Of a DNA stretch of 64,000 nucleotides, positions 38,801 through 49,406 are shown one piece after another; positions within the stretch are counted from its first letter, which is position 1; every line of letters begins with the position of its first letter. Source of the DNA: Cinnamomum chago (lineage: Eukaryota > Streptophyta > Magnoliopsida > Laurales > Lauraceae). The notes under the pieces are model-generated. The model did no database searches and was not told where the DNA came from. It saw only the letters and a program-made list of their open reading frames with translations. Location: assembly GCA_038049695.1 (NCBI GenBank), contig CP142457.1, forward strand, positions 58,276,501-58,340,500, in the 5' to 3' direction. Position numbers and translations under genes: made by a program.

Positions 38801-40419
38801 ATATTCTTGAGAATTCATATCTACCCAAACAAACCTCACAAGGTGAAAAGTGATCTTCTCTATTGATGGCACTCCACGAATTGCTCCTTCAGTGGCAGGT
38901 GCATCATGGACTGGAGAGGTTGCTGTGGCAAACAGGCCAAACTGGTTATTCTCCACATACAGAAAGAAGTCTTTGCAAACTAGTTCGTTGCCTGATGCAA
39001 GTGATACACTGTAGAGTTGGGTGAAAAAGCTCTCAAACCTCCTTGCTTTCGGAGGCAAGTCATGAGAATCACAGTTTTCTTCCTTGCAAGAATATGACAA
39101 CCATGTGGGTCTGTAAACAATCAAATCCTGATTATTTCGGCTGAAACTAATAAGGTACTGTCCATCTTCCGTGAACTTGCGGAAGAAATGATCTGGGCAA
39201 TCAATGTCATATATTGTATAACTTGGAACTATATTCTCATAAAATTGCCTAGCACAATGAACCTGTCAGCAGAAGGAACATATTTAAGGTACATTCATTT
39301 CCCCTGTTAATGTCAACTGTAAATAGACTCCTAAGATTACAAACTCGTGAACCAAACACAATGTTGAGTGAATGAGCCTAGACATAATGATGCTACTAAT
39401 TTGCCACTGCCACTTAAGCTTTGCTCGAGCACTTTCAAGTTAATAATGGTAAACATTTCAAGAAAGAACAAAACTAGAAGTGGAAATAAGGAAGTTTCAG
39501 AACTTTTATAAAGAGCAAAGCCAACTAGAAATTTTAAAAAAAAAAAAAAAATCATTCTTCTGGGGAAATGGCTAATTAATGCTGAATGTATTCAACCCAA
39601 ACCAACAAGTACATGAAATGCATCCAGCCCATCACAATGCTGAATGCAATCAATGCACTGTGGGATGCCTTTCATGCCCCAAGTAGGATATTCTAGAATT
39701 TAGAAATATAAAATGCAATACAGATATATCACATTCAATATCTTTTAATCACTACCCAGTAATCCCTTTTTCTTTTACTGTGTCATTCTTCTTCTTCTTC
39801 TTTTTCAGAAGTGCTTCCCAGCAATCATAACATGAATCATCTGGGCATATGAGACCCTCTTGCCAAATCCCTGTCTGTATATCATCTGACCATGTCTCTG
39901 AGGATTATTCTTAAATCCAAACCTCCTATTTTCAGTAAGATCAAAAGTTCTACAACAAAGTTTCTAAAATAAAATAAAAAAAACCCATAAAAAATCCATA
40001 AAACTCAGTAAGCCATTTTTTATTCACCATTCGAACAGAATCTCCCAACGCTCCAAATGCATAGCAAAACACCCATAACCTATTACAAACCAATCGACCA
40101 CAAAAACATCAACCAAACAACTCCAAAACAATCAAATATATAGAAAACAAACAAAAAGAAGCAATCTTTTAATAAACTGACAGAACCCCAACTAAAATTT
40201 CAAAGAGGGTAAGCCCAAAAAAAATAAAAAACACTTCACCAGTCAGTCAAATTGAAATCTTGGGAGAAAAAGAACAAATCCCAGATCAATAGAAAAGACA
40301 GAGCAATGGAGCAGATAAAAATTTTCTAAAGGAAAAAAAATTCATACGCTGGTGCCCGGGCGAGGATTGTGAATCTGACGGTGAAAGATCCTAGCAGTGA
40401 TGTTGTTGCACTTGAACAT
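30943..40419 (-). CDS. DET1: DET1 (DE-ETIOLATED 1), light-signalling regulator, 11 exons
   Basis: Exons on the minus strand: 40419-40348, 39262-38835, 38701-38458, 37196-37023, 34957-34889, 34682-34626, 33958-33878, 33800-33639, 33542-33447, 31703-31604 and 31076-30943. All junctions are GT-AG and phases are consistent, giving 538 aa against about 543 in Arabidopsis. It starts MFKCNNITARIFHRQI and ends PTVVNIHFRR. Family blocks appear in order: RQFYENIVPSYTIYD, FRKFTEDGQYLISFSRN, VYRPTWLSYSC, ELVCKDFFLY, FCREDDELFLN, FLSGIKQRLLSFIFR, DHHSAFFAVYNMETTE, SHSNNIHALEQL and SPSPYFDQSLFRFDEK. DET1 is nuclear. With COP10 and DDB1 it forms a CUL4-linked complex that represses photomorphogenesis in darkness. 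The gene looks complete and functional. A hexamer duplication in exon 3 adds Met-Gly in NLAHSMGMGVFLYDD. Transposon fragments occupy several introns. Confidence 0.95.
31949..32483. mobile_element. hAT-type MITE in DET1 intron 10 region (GGCACGGC-rich)
   Basis: This 535-bp insertion lies in the intron between exons 9 and 10. The left end is TGGGGTTCTAAATCGGG and the inverted right end is TAGGGGTGTAAATAGCAC. The flanks GATATCCC and GCCATCCC agree in 6 of 8 positions, like a diverged 8-bp hAT duplication. Both halves are packed with GGCACGGC, GGGCCGGCC and GCCGTGCC words on both strands, probably subterminal transposase-binding repeats. The middle is AT-rich with a poly(A) tract. Confidence 0.6.
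32843..32873. repeat. A31 homopolymer in a DET1 intron
   Basis: A run of about 31 A lies in the intron between DET1 exons 9 and 10. No bounded retroposon could be assigned to it. Confidence 0.85.
34247..34469 (-). mobile_element. 5'-truncated RTE-type LINE in a DET1 intron
   Basis: A perfect 16-bp direct repeat, GCCCACCACCTTCAAT, flanks the insert (34231-34246 and 34470-34485). On the minus strand the insert begins GRGRLKRTWMEVVKIDLKKC in translation. It ends WRNRTPVADPNIVGTRLL and a GATGATGATG tail, the canonical C-terminus and tail of plant RTE-like LINEs. It holds an internal tandem duplication of about 61 bp. It lies between DET1 exons 6 and 7. The intact target repeat suggests a fairly recent insertion. 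Confidence 0.8.
35385..35455 (+). mobile_element. Possible LINE/SINE 3' tail in a DET1 intron
   Basis: TCTACCCAGATAAGTGGGGT followed by AAGACTTTAACGATGATGATGG resembles the conserved 3' end and tail of the element at 34247-34469, in opposite orientation. The boundaries are unclear. Confidence 0.35.
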
Positions 40420-40700
40420 CAGTACCCACACAAATCCCCTTTGCAGAAGAACCCAACTCTTTGATCCACCCAGATGGAAATGAGGAAACCCCTGCTGCTA
40501 AAATGTGCATGCCTCTTCCACAACATCACCAGCCTCTCACATATCATGGCACTGCATACACCTCTGCTTCATTCACAAATGGAGCCCCGCCATGAGCGAG
40601 AAAGAGAGAAGTCAACAAAGAAGAGACACACGCAGAAAGAGAGAGAGAGAGCACAGAGAGAGAGCCTACGCGGAACCTTGTGGGCTTCTCTTATCTTCTT
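40420..40700 (-). promoter_or_regulatory. Probable DET1 5' leader and promoter
   Basis: The region directly upstream of the DET1 start is rich in GA (CT in gene sense), with a dense GAGA stretch at about 40639-40662, as in many plant 5' leaders. No clear TATA box could be fixed. Confidence 0.35.
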
Positions 40701-42064
40701 GCTTGGGTTTAGACTTTAAGATACTCCGCGGACTCTCTTTTAATAACTTGTACCTCCATTTACGTGGACTCCTCTCTGCCAACCATTTCTCCTTTTCCTC
40801 TTTCGTTTAAAGTGGCTGTGGGATTACAACACACTGTATATGGTACGATTAGTTTTGGCTGATTTGTTTTATTAGATTGAAGAAGTTTGTGAATTGTGAC
40901 AGGTGAGGCCCATGACTTTGGTTCATTAATCCATGCTCTTAGACAGGATGTCCTTTTGAAATTCAGAATGGATGGCTTTTATTAATCTGATTGGTGCCTG
41001 AAATGTAGATGGATATATAGGACAAAGTATTTTTATAGTAATTGTGAAAGCTTATAAAGATCTTTGCTCCAAAAAATGTGAGAAGAATTTTTGAGAGGCA
41101 TTTTAAACTCTGAAAATATGTAATGAATATATAAGAATTTACGGTGAAATTAATGAGCTTCACAAAAGTGATGTTGATGGACCTTGACTCTTTTAGGCAT
41201 TTTATTAATAGGGTGCTATTCATTTCTCACCTTCTCTTGAATTATTACTAGCAAAAGTAGTAGTAAAGAAGGAGAAAAATTAGGCATATTGTGTGACATT
41301 TTTTACTTTAAGTAAGTTGGGATGAAAAAAAATGTGGAGTGGATAAGTCAAGTTTTGATGTAAGGCCACTTGTCTTTTACTCTTCTTTTGGCCTTTTTTT
41401 TATACTACAAAAAAAGTGTGATGAGCCATAGTAAAATAAATTTCTTGGAAAAACGTGATTTTTAACTAAATATGTTTTATTTTTTCATGACTTGACATTC
41501 ACCTTTATCTTTATTTGTCCACACATATAAACAATCATGTCTAATAAAGAGAGGTTATTTGATGACCTTTTTCATATATTTACCTTTTTGCTCTTCATTT
41601 AAAAGGTTTTGTAGAAATAAAATCCTAAGTGTTTAATTAGAGGAAACAAACATGAATCAATGATAATCTTTGTGGTTTTGGAAGAGTAGAACCTGAAGAT
41701 TTTGAAATCCTAAGAAGAAGGATTTTATCAGAAATATTCCTAATCAAACATGCCCTAAAATTAAATGAGCAGTATCAAATAAAATAGTCATGATAGGGAC
41801 GTCATATCTGCAGATTAGGATACTAAGAATGAGATATAGATGTATAAATGAGAAAAATAAGCAAACTTAACATCAAGTGAGGAGGATGTTAATTAGCCCC
41901 CCAAACTTCATTGAGGAATCTACTGTCATGTTTATCCTGACTAAAGGTAATTCTAACCATTGCCATGTTTATCATGGCTAATGATAATTCTAACCATACT
42001 CACCGAACCTCACAAGTTATGGGCTACATTCCAGTTCAGGGTCATGATGAAAACAAATAAATAA
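40701..42064. other. Gene-free intergenic DNA upstream of DET1
   Basis: AT-rich; no exon or bounded element recognised. Confidence 0.55.
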
Positions 42065-42440
42065 GGGGTCGGTTCTCCTAAGCTCAAGCTTAGGATAAAG
42101 TAAGCTTAAGTGTGTGATTGGGGCCACCTAGGGACCCACATGGGGATGGGGTGTGGGGGATTTCAAGGACTCCTTGAAATTTTCCTCTTTACAAAAAATC
42201 AGTCACAACCGTGTTTCTATTATCTCTATATGGGCCCAAAAGTTTAATGATCAATAATCCATTTGTATCGATATAGAGTCGATCCAACGGTCCAATAAAT
42301 TCGAAAATAACCGAAGTTGGTGGACATATGCAATTTAGAGGGGTCATGTGTTTGGTCCATTTAGATGGACCAAATGTGGGCCCCACAAGTATGAGCTTAC
42401 GAGATTTTATTATAAGCTTGAGTTTAGATGGATAAAGAGC
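42065..42440 (+). mobile_element. MITE family A, copy 3
   Basis: The sequence aligns along nearly its full length with the copy at 7688-8045. Shared blocks include GGTTCTCCTAAGCTCAAG, GATCCAACGGTCCAATAAAT, GTTGGTGGACATATG and GGGCCCCACAAGTATGAGCT. The right terminus is eroded. It sits about 1.6 kb upstream of the DET1 start codon. Confidence 0.75.
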
Positions 42441-43155
42441 TTTTGGGTCGACCATTGTACTTGTAATAAAAGCCTATTAATATGATAATTTCCGCATGCC
42501 TTATCATGTGCACTTCTTCAACCACATTACAATGGTACCAAAGATATGATCCAGAGTGCAGTAATGAAACACAGTTATCTATACTCTTTATAAAATAAAA
42601 ATAAAAGAATTAAAAGGACCTCAGAATCAGGCAATCAGCTAATAAATTTCAATGAATATTCAAAAATGATATTGATTTGTGAAATAGAATTATCATATTC
42701 AGTGATAAATTGAGTGTACGTGCTTATTATGTAAATTTTATGAGAAACCCCCCAATTTCTAGCCAATTGGGATAAGTTCCATTTCACTAATTTCACAACC
42801 AAATTAAGGGACCCTATTTAGTAGCTTTAGATGGGACTGGGGGCTGCTAAATTTAAGCCAATCTGATATTCATAGAGTATTCAGTGGAACAAGATTGTTG
42901 AACCCAGTAAGAAAAAACAAGCATTTTGCTAGTCTAAGCAGTCAGCTGGTTAGCAATTTCATTAGTCAGCTGTGCACATTACACCTATCTTAATTGGCCA
43001 GCAACCCCATTCAAGTATCTACTTTCAATTGACTGAAAGTACACACTAAAGTCATTTCAGTAGCACATACGAACCTCTTTATTTGAACTCAGAGAGAAAC
43101 GTATTGGACTTTTCTTCCCGTTCTTCTCTACTTTTTATGGTTTGTATGCATAATA

Positions 43156-43364
43156 GAAAAAATCTCCAAAAAGGTTGGCCGAATGGTCGAGACTACGGTT
43201 CCTATCTCTTCCGGAGTTAGAGGTCTTGGTATCGACCCCCGATCCCCCCTCTTCAGGAGCCAAATGTTGAGTTTACTTGTGCTACCAACTAGGGGCCACA
43301 GGGGTTTTACCCGACTTCTCTCTGGGCCCCGAGGAAGAACTCTCCGTTAGCAATAAAAAAAAAA
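43156..43364 (+). mobile_element. tRNA-derived SINE with target-site duplication
   Basis: GTATGCATAATA occurs at 43144-43155 and again at 43365-43376, a 12-bp target duplication. The body begins with a box-A-like GGTTGGCCGAATGGTCGAG and a box-B-like GGTATCGACCCC, as in tRNA-derived pol III promoters, and ends in a poly(A) run. The pol III motifs, A tail and flanking duplication together support a SINE of about 200 bp. Confidence 0.8.
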
Positions 43365-43636
43365 GTATGCATAATAAAATGATAAAATAACTTGGCAGTG
43401 CATATTATTGTTTCCCAGTTTCTCTTCCATTTTGCTGGTTTTTTGTGACCACTTCCATTTTTTAATTTTTTTTATTATTAAAAATTTTAACGTGCAACGA
43501 CGTCGTCACTTAATATCCCATTTATATATGTGACGACGTCATCGCTTAATTGCCTGAAACCCCATTTCTCCATTTTACCCTTCTTCATTTTATCGTTTTC
43601 CCCTTTATCTGGTAGTTTCCTTTCCAACCCCTAGAT

Positions 43637-43646
<10 letters not shown>

Positions 43647-43691
<45 letters not shown>

Positions 43692-43692
43692 G
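43647..43692. repeat. (CT)n(TA)n microsatellite
   Basis: About 12 CT units run directly into about 12 TA units, inside the long-TIR element. Confidence 0.9.
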
Positions 43693-43734
43693 CGCTGTTG
43701 CCTTGTTCACCTTCCAACGGTTTTACAGTTGCAG

Positions 43735-43835
43735 GCATTGTAGAGGCGACTGCACCCATTGACTGTAAGAACATTACCAACAATGAGGATGAGCTGGATT
43801 TAGAGCTTCGACTGGGACACAGACCAATGAACTAG
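43735..43835 (+). pseudogene. Captured exon encoding an EAR-motif C-terminus
   Basis: A good acceptor (TTTTACAGTTGCAG) precedes an open stretch reading IVEATAPIDCKNITNNEDEL followed by DLELRLGHRPMN and a stop. LDLELRL is an LxLxL EAR repression motif. It closes many SUPERMAN-like C2H2 zinc-finger repressors in just this form, near the C-terminus and followed by a short tail. No zinc finger or start codon lies within the element, so this is a gene fragment, probably captured by the surrounding long-TIR element. Confidence 0.5.
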
Positions 43836-44316
43836 TGAAAGATAAACGAGATTGTTCTATTTGTTTTCACTTACAGTTGTTGCATGGGGAGTTAGCTCCA
43901 GAACTAGTTGTGGTAGATTATTGTAACCTGATCATTTTGATGATGATTCATCACTTTTTTTAATGTAGATGTTCTAACCGTATGTGATTGAGGATGTCAT
44001 GGCAAGAAATCGAGATATGGAAAGAGAAAGCAATTTCGCATTGCGGATGGATTATAAGAAAGATAGGTGGGTTAGTGTTGAGGAATTGGAGAAGTGAGTG
44101 AGGTGCTTGATGGGAGAGTCTGATGAGGGGCAGAAGGAAACTGCCAGAGAAAGGAGGAAAACAATGGGAGGAAGAATGGGAAAATGGGGAAATGGGATTT
44201 CAGGCAATTAAGCAACGACATCGTCACACGTTTAAATAGAATATTAAGCGGCGACGACGACGTCGTCACATGTTTAAATTTTTAATAATAAAAAAGAAGG
44301 AAGCGGTCACATAAAA

Positions 44317-44810
44317 TCACTTCCGTGCAATATGGATTAGTGACCTTTTTTTCAATTAGTGGCCATATATGATCCTTTTTTAGGTAGTTCTCTATTCTTT
44401 CTTTCCTCCTGTAAAAAGAAAAGAAAAGCCTCGTTTGGGCTGGCACTAGCTGCCATGTTAGATTCGGACATCTTCTCCGCGTGGACGAACCATGTAGTGG
44501 CCTGCGCTCCGTTTCTTTCCGTCATATGGACATATGGTCGAGGGGAAATTCTATATGCGCCCCTTATATGTGCTGAGCACACCTACATTCTATTGTGAAC
44601 AATAAAGGGGATGGTGTGCTCAGCATAAGGGGAGGGTGCATATAAAATTTTCCATAGTGAAGGCCATTCTACGTGCGTCACAAATACTATATATGTGGTA
44701 CGACCCTGGCCGTCCAAAAGCAGGGGGAGGAGACATATAGAGATCATAAACCACACAGCACATCCGAACGAACATGATGTCCTTTGGTTTGGCCGGCTGC
44801 CGAAAATAGA
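44317..44810. other. Short spacer between two mobile elements
   Basis: No recognisable feature. It contains a loose palindrome around 44560-44650 (CTCAGCATAAGGGG against CCCCTTATATGTGCTGAG), possibly a small MITE remnant. Confidence 0.45.
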
Positions 44811-44818
44811 TGTTTCCT

Positions 44819-45361
44819 AGGGGTGTAAGAAAAAACCGCCTAACCGTCAAACCGCACCGAACCGAACCGAACCGCGGTTATTAACCGTATTTTCACGGTT
44901 CGGTTCGGTTACGGTTAATAAAACCAAAAAACCGCACGGTTCGGTTCGGTTACGGTTTTCCATAATATTCACGGTTATTAACCGAACCGAACCGTAAAAC
45001 ACGGTTCGGTTAACCGTATGCGGTTAACCGTACCGATAACAAATAAAATAATATACATGGGGGGTAAACGAAATTTTCCTTACCTAAAACCAAACCAAAC
45101 CGTATCATACTGTATAAAACCAAACCGAACCGTATAAAACCAAACCGAACCGTATAATTTTCCTTAAATTATACTGTATTGTTGTGTATATTTTTCCACG
45201 GTTATTAACCGTAACCGAACCGTATAATACGGTTAACCGCGGTTCGGTTTTCCACGGTTTTTGTATATACGGTTACGGTTACGGTTTTTAAAGACGGATA
45301 ACCGCGGTTACGGTTCGGTTAACGGTTTCTCCAAAAAGACCGGTTAACCGAACCGTTACAT
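44819..45361. mobile_element. hAT-like element built from ACCGAACCG motifs
   Basis: TGTTTCCT occurs at 44811-44818 and again at 45362-45369, a perfect 8-bp duplication. The element starts AGGGGTGTAAG and ends CGTTACAT, short hAT-like inverted termini. Almost all of its 543 bp consist of ACCGAACCG, CGGTTCGG, ACGGTTA and TAACCGT words on both strands, with no coding capacity. The motif arrays resemble an extreme form of the subterminal repeats bound by hAT transposases. Confidence 0.65.
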
Positions 45362-45369
45362 TGTTTCCT

Positions 45370-46865
45370 TTCCTTTCACTTTCAGTATTTGAATCTTCTT
45401 GTTTTAACTAGGTCCGCCGCCTTGGCCCGTCTTTGCCATTTTACACATGGACCGGTAAAAAGGGTTTTACTGCATTTTACATGTTAAATACGTTATCATG
45501 TTTGTCAAAATTACTATTTTCACATTCAACCATTTTAGTTTTAGAGGTGTTTGGATTTTTAGACTTTTATTTACAAATATATCAAAATCTATGAAGATTT
45601 AAGATATTAAACTAAATACGTGTAGATGCTTATTGCTAAAATATGTGAAGATTGAATGGGTATGATCTTGAATTAGGGCCCCCCATAAAAGTGCAGAAAA
45701 TTAATTCTGCATAGGTTGGAGCTTTTTGGACAATTTTTTTTTACAAATTCTTCAAATATCTTCAAAGATATAAGATAAAATTAAACATATCAAGATCTAT
45801 GAGACCAATAAAGAAGATGAATGGCTTGGATTTTCAATTTGAGGCCTCCAAGAGAGCACAAAATAATGTTACCGACGAAATTCAAATCCCACAAGATTAT
45901 CCGACAGATGCCTCTAATGCAACTTGTATCACCAATTCTTATTTACACATGCATCACCAATTTCTCATTTACTTTGTAATTGTTTACCATCTACTCATGC
46001 AGATAATGAGAGGCCTAAAATGGTCTCACTAACATATCGCCTTATTTATATGCAAATGAGTACTATCGTGATTGTGCATAATCGCTAAAACATGTAAATC
46101 ACTTGCATATGTAAATAAATGCAAACAAACTATCCTTTAAGACTTCTGAGAATAATCAAGAAAGAAAATTGGAAAAACTGATGGGTAAAATATGTCATTC
46201 ACTTGAAAATTAATTGCAGAAAAAACCATCTGATTACTTTTGATCATCAGCTCGTAGAAGAATATTCCCTTCACTTGATGGCAGCTTTGATCAAATGGAT
46301 ATGGGCTCTCTAAAGAGGAAATCAAACCACTCATATTTTCTAGCTTCAATCAAGCTCTAACATAAAGGACTCCAAGGTATTCATTCAGAAATACTCATTT
46401 CCAAACATGTATTGTCAGTTTCTAGAACTAATTTATAGGGTAATTCCAAATGGAAACACCTATAAAAAATCCTTTTTTCACAAAATTTGATTTTCACTAC
46501 AGCCTTTTGTAAGCAGATTGCAGAAACAATATACAGATTCAGGGTGGATGACAAAGTGAAGAACATTTCTGCATGTGACAATAGCATTAAAAAAATATTC
46601 AAAGAAACATGATATCCATAATCCCTGTTTTAGTTCACCTCATAATTGTCACAGTTACAACATTATCTAAATGGACGCTTGGTCACAAGCATAAACAACT
46701 TTAAGGTCCCCTCCCTGTGGCAGTCAATCAGCATGATACATGGAACCTTTGGCACTATATACACCACCAACAACAACAAAACCCAACACCGCCCACACTT
46801 GAACACCAATAACAATAACACAACGAACAATGGACCAAGCCAAACTCTGACAATGACACGGCCTA
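45370..46865. other. Intergenic DNA and probable 3' UTR of the Tubby-like gene
   Basis: No separate gene recognised. The last few hundred bases before 46866 probably belong to the 3' untranslated region of the minus-strand Tubby-like gene. A CAA-rich patch lies at 46765-46785. Confidence 0.5.
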
Positions 46866-49368
46866 TCATTCACAGGCCAGCTTGGTGTCAAAGCTGGTGA
46901 GACATATCCCAAAAGCTTGAAAAGCAGATAATGGATACCGATAGTCCAACGTAAATAGATCCTTCCCAATCTTACCAAACTGGAGGATTATCTTGTCATG
47001 CTCACTCGACCCTGCATGAGAAGTTCCTGCACCAGCATTATCTGTTGCCTCTCCAGAAGCAGCTATCAGCTGAAAGTTCTTCACAGAGGCAATTGTCACA
47101 CGTCCACGGAAATTAAGGCACCAGCACTGAAGCTGTTCATGCCACCTTGGAGTCTTGTTCTTAAGGATCAGTGGCTCCTCCTTGCCAACAACATCAATCG
47201 AAACTTCTGTGAACTGGGTGCTGCCAGAAAACCTGGATGACTCAACTGATTTGATATCTCCCGATATGTGGTCCAAGGAATGTGAGACAGAGACAGTGGA
47301 AAAGGAGTCTTCCAACGAGCGAGGGATATCAGAGTAGCAGGGTACAATTCCATCAGGTTCAAGGGCAGAGGAAGGGATGGAGTGCATCGTGCAACGCATG
47401 CGCCGTGGGCCCCGACTTCCAAGCATATTGAGTTCATATGCAACATGTGCAATGCCATAGCTACCAGATGGCACCTTTGGCGAAACTTTCCGGCTGTAGA
47501 ATCGCCGGCTAGAGCGGCCTGTAGATGTCACAGCTCCAAAATATGGCGGTTGGCTGTCGTAGATGGAAAATTTGGTGCCCAGAAAATTTGACCTGAAGGA
47601 ATGTAGGCTAGCATTTGTTCAAAATAGAACTATAAAAAGGAAACCTTAAAAAGTAGGAGCAGAATGTGGCAACCTATTTATTGAGACTCCATAAATGATT
47701 TAAAGACACAAACAATAATAATCTACTTAGTTCAAAAGCAACCAGGTGGCTCTCACCTCAGTTTACCCATGTAGCTGATACTATTTCGGGAGATGTCTGC
47801 AACATTCATTGATATAATGTACTCTGCACAAGCTGGACGTCTAATCTTTCGAGCAGCAAGCAGAAATTTTCCATCCTCTGCAGCCAAATTTACAACATCA
47901 GCACTGAATTACATAGAAGAGTGAATCACTGGGCGACATAATGTTAGGGAAGAGCATGTCTGCAATTCGCAGGTTCTAAATTATATGAACTGGGACATGT
48001 TTATGCCTATTTTATTTGATGCCCAGCTCTAAATCATGGTGCCAGCTTTAAATTAAATTGAAGGCCACTTACACAAAAGATGAGCATTCATCTGTTATTG
48101 TGTCAGTTATTTTAAGTGAGGAAATAAGTTTGAAGGTGTAGTAAGTTTACCATGCATTAAGTACCCAATATTGGATTCAATAATAATCAGCATACACCTG
48201 AGTTGAAGTCACTCAACTGTAATTCTGTGAACATTTATAGACCAGTAAAACAGAGTTGAATTGTCTAAGCTTTTACGTGTTGGATCATCCAACTATCAAA
48301 ATCCTCATGCTATTTCCTAAATTCATGTGAAAACTTCATTTTAGGTCTCAGGTTAGTTCAGAAAATGTGCCTCCAAAATAGGATTAAAGTTGAAACCACC
48401 ATTAAAAATATAGTTATTGAATGTTAGAAACACTCAGAAAATCGAGTGTCAATATAAAAGATTAATTATAAAAAAAGGAAAAGAGAAAACGATAATCCAT
48501 ATTTGAATCCTAATCCCAATGTCAAAGACCGTTCAATTTGGAAAGGAAGAAAAAAAAAAAAGTAGAAACGGGATCCAATAGAAAATTTGTGGAATACATC
48601 TCGGGAAAATTCATTTGGATCTAAAGTTCTACATAGTATATTAGATTTGAGATAGGGATGATGGAGTTACTAATGAATTTAATAGGGATATTAGTTGAAG
48701 TTTCGGGGCTACGTCACAATTATTTGATCTATATTATTGAGTATAGCCAATGGCTATATATTAAGTACAAGAGTACAACCAAATATGTCCACTCAAACTA
48801 GGAAACTTAATCTCAGTCCCATCACAACTCTAACCTAAAACAATTCAAAGTTAAACTAATCCTAATTTAGGAAATTTGCTCTCAAAATTACAAATATACC
48901 CATTGATCCAAAACTACAAATAAACTCAACTATTTCTCAACATTTCCCCTCAAGCCGGTACATAGATACTATTACCAACTTGGACTAAACACCATATGTC
49001 CCCTTCTTTTTGCAACTTCTTTGATAATAAGTTTTGTTAGCTTGATCTTCAACACACAACCTTGTACGAGTCTTCAATCTTCTATTGTAACTTGACTAAT
49101 GAAAGAGATGAAAACCACACATAACCTTTGACGAGTCTTTGATATTCTATTGTAACTAGACTAATGAAGGAGATAAAAACTTCATATGCTCCAGAGCACA
49201 AACAACGCACTCAGCAACACTGCTCATTAAACTGACCCATGGTATGATGCGCAACATATTTGATGAGATTAAATACTAGTATGCTACACATCATTTTTAT
49301 ACGAAACCGAGGATGAACAAAGCTATCCATATATCCGATAAGAAAGAAGTAATAACTTCAACCCTGGA

Positions 49369-49406
<38 letters not shown>

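Larger units (their letters stand above)
43441..44316. mobile_element. Long-TIR (Mutator-like) element with captured exon: Pack-MULE candidate
   Basis: The left roughly 190 bp (43441-43630) and the right roughly 190 bp (44128-44316) are inverted copies at about 80 percent identity. Both carry GTGACGACGTCGTC-like words, GCTTAATTGCCTGAAA and a pyrimidine-rich segment. The interior holds CT and TA microsatellites, a short coding exon (43735-43835) and another exon-like piece near 43974-44097. No transposase is present. The target duplication could not be fixed, so the outer boundaries are approximate. Confidence 0.6.
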
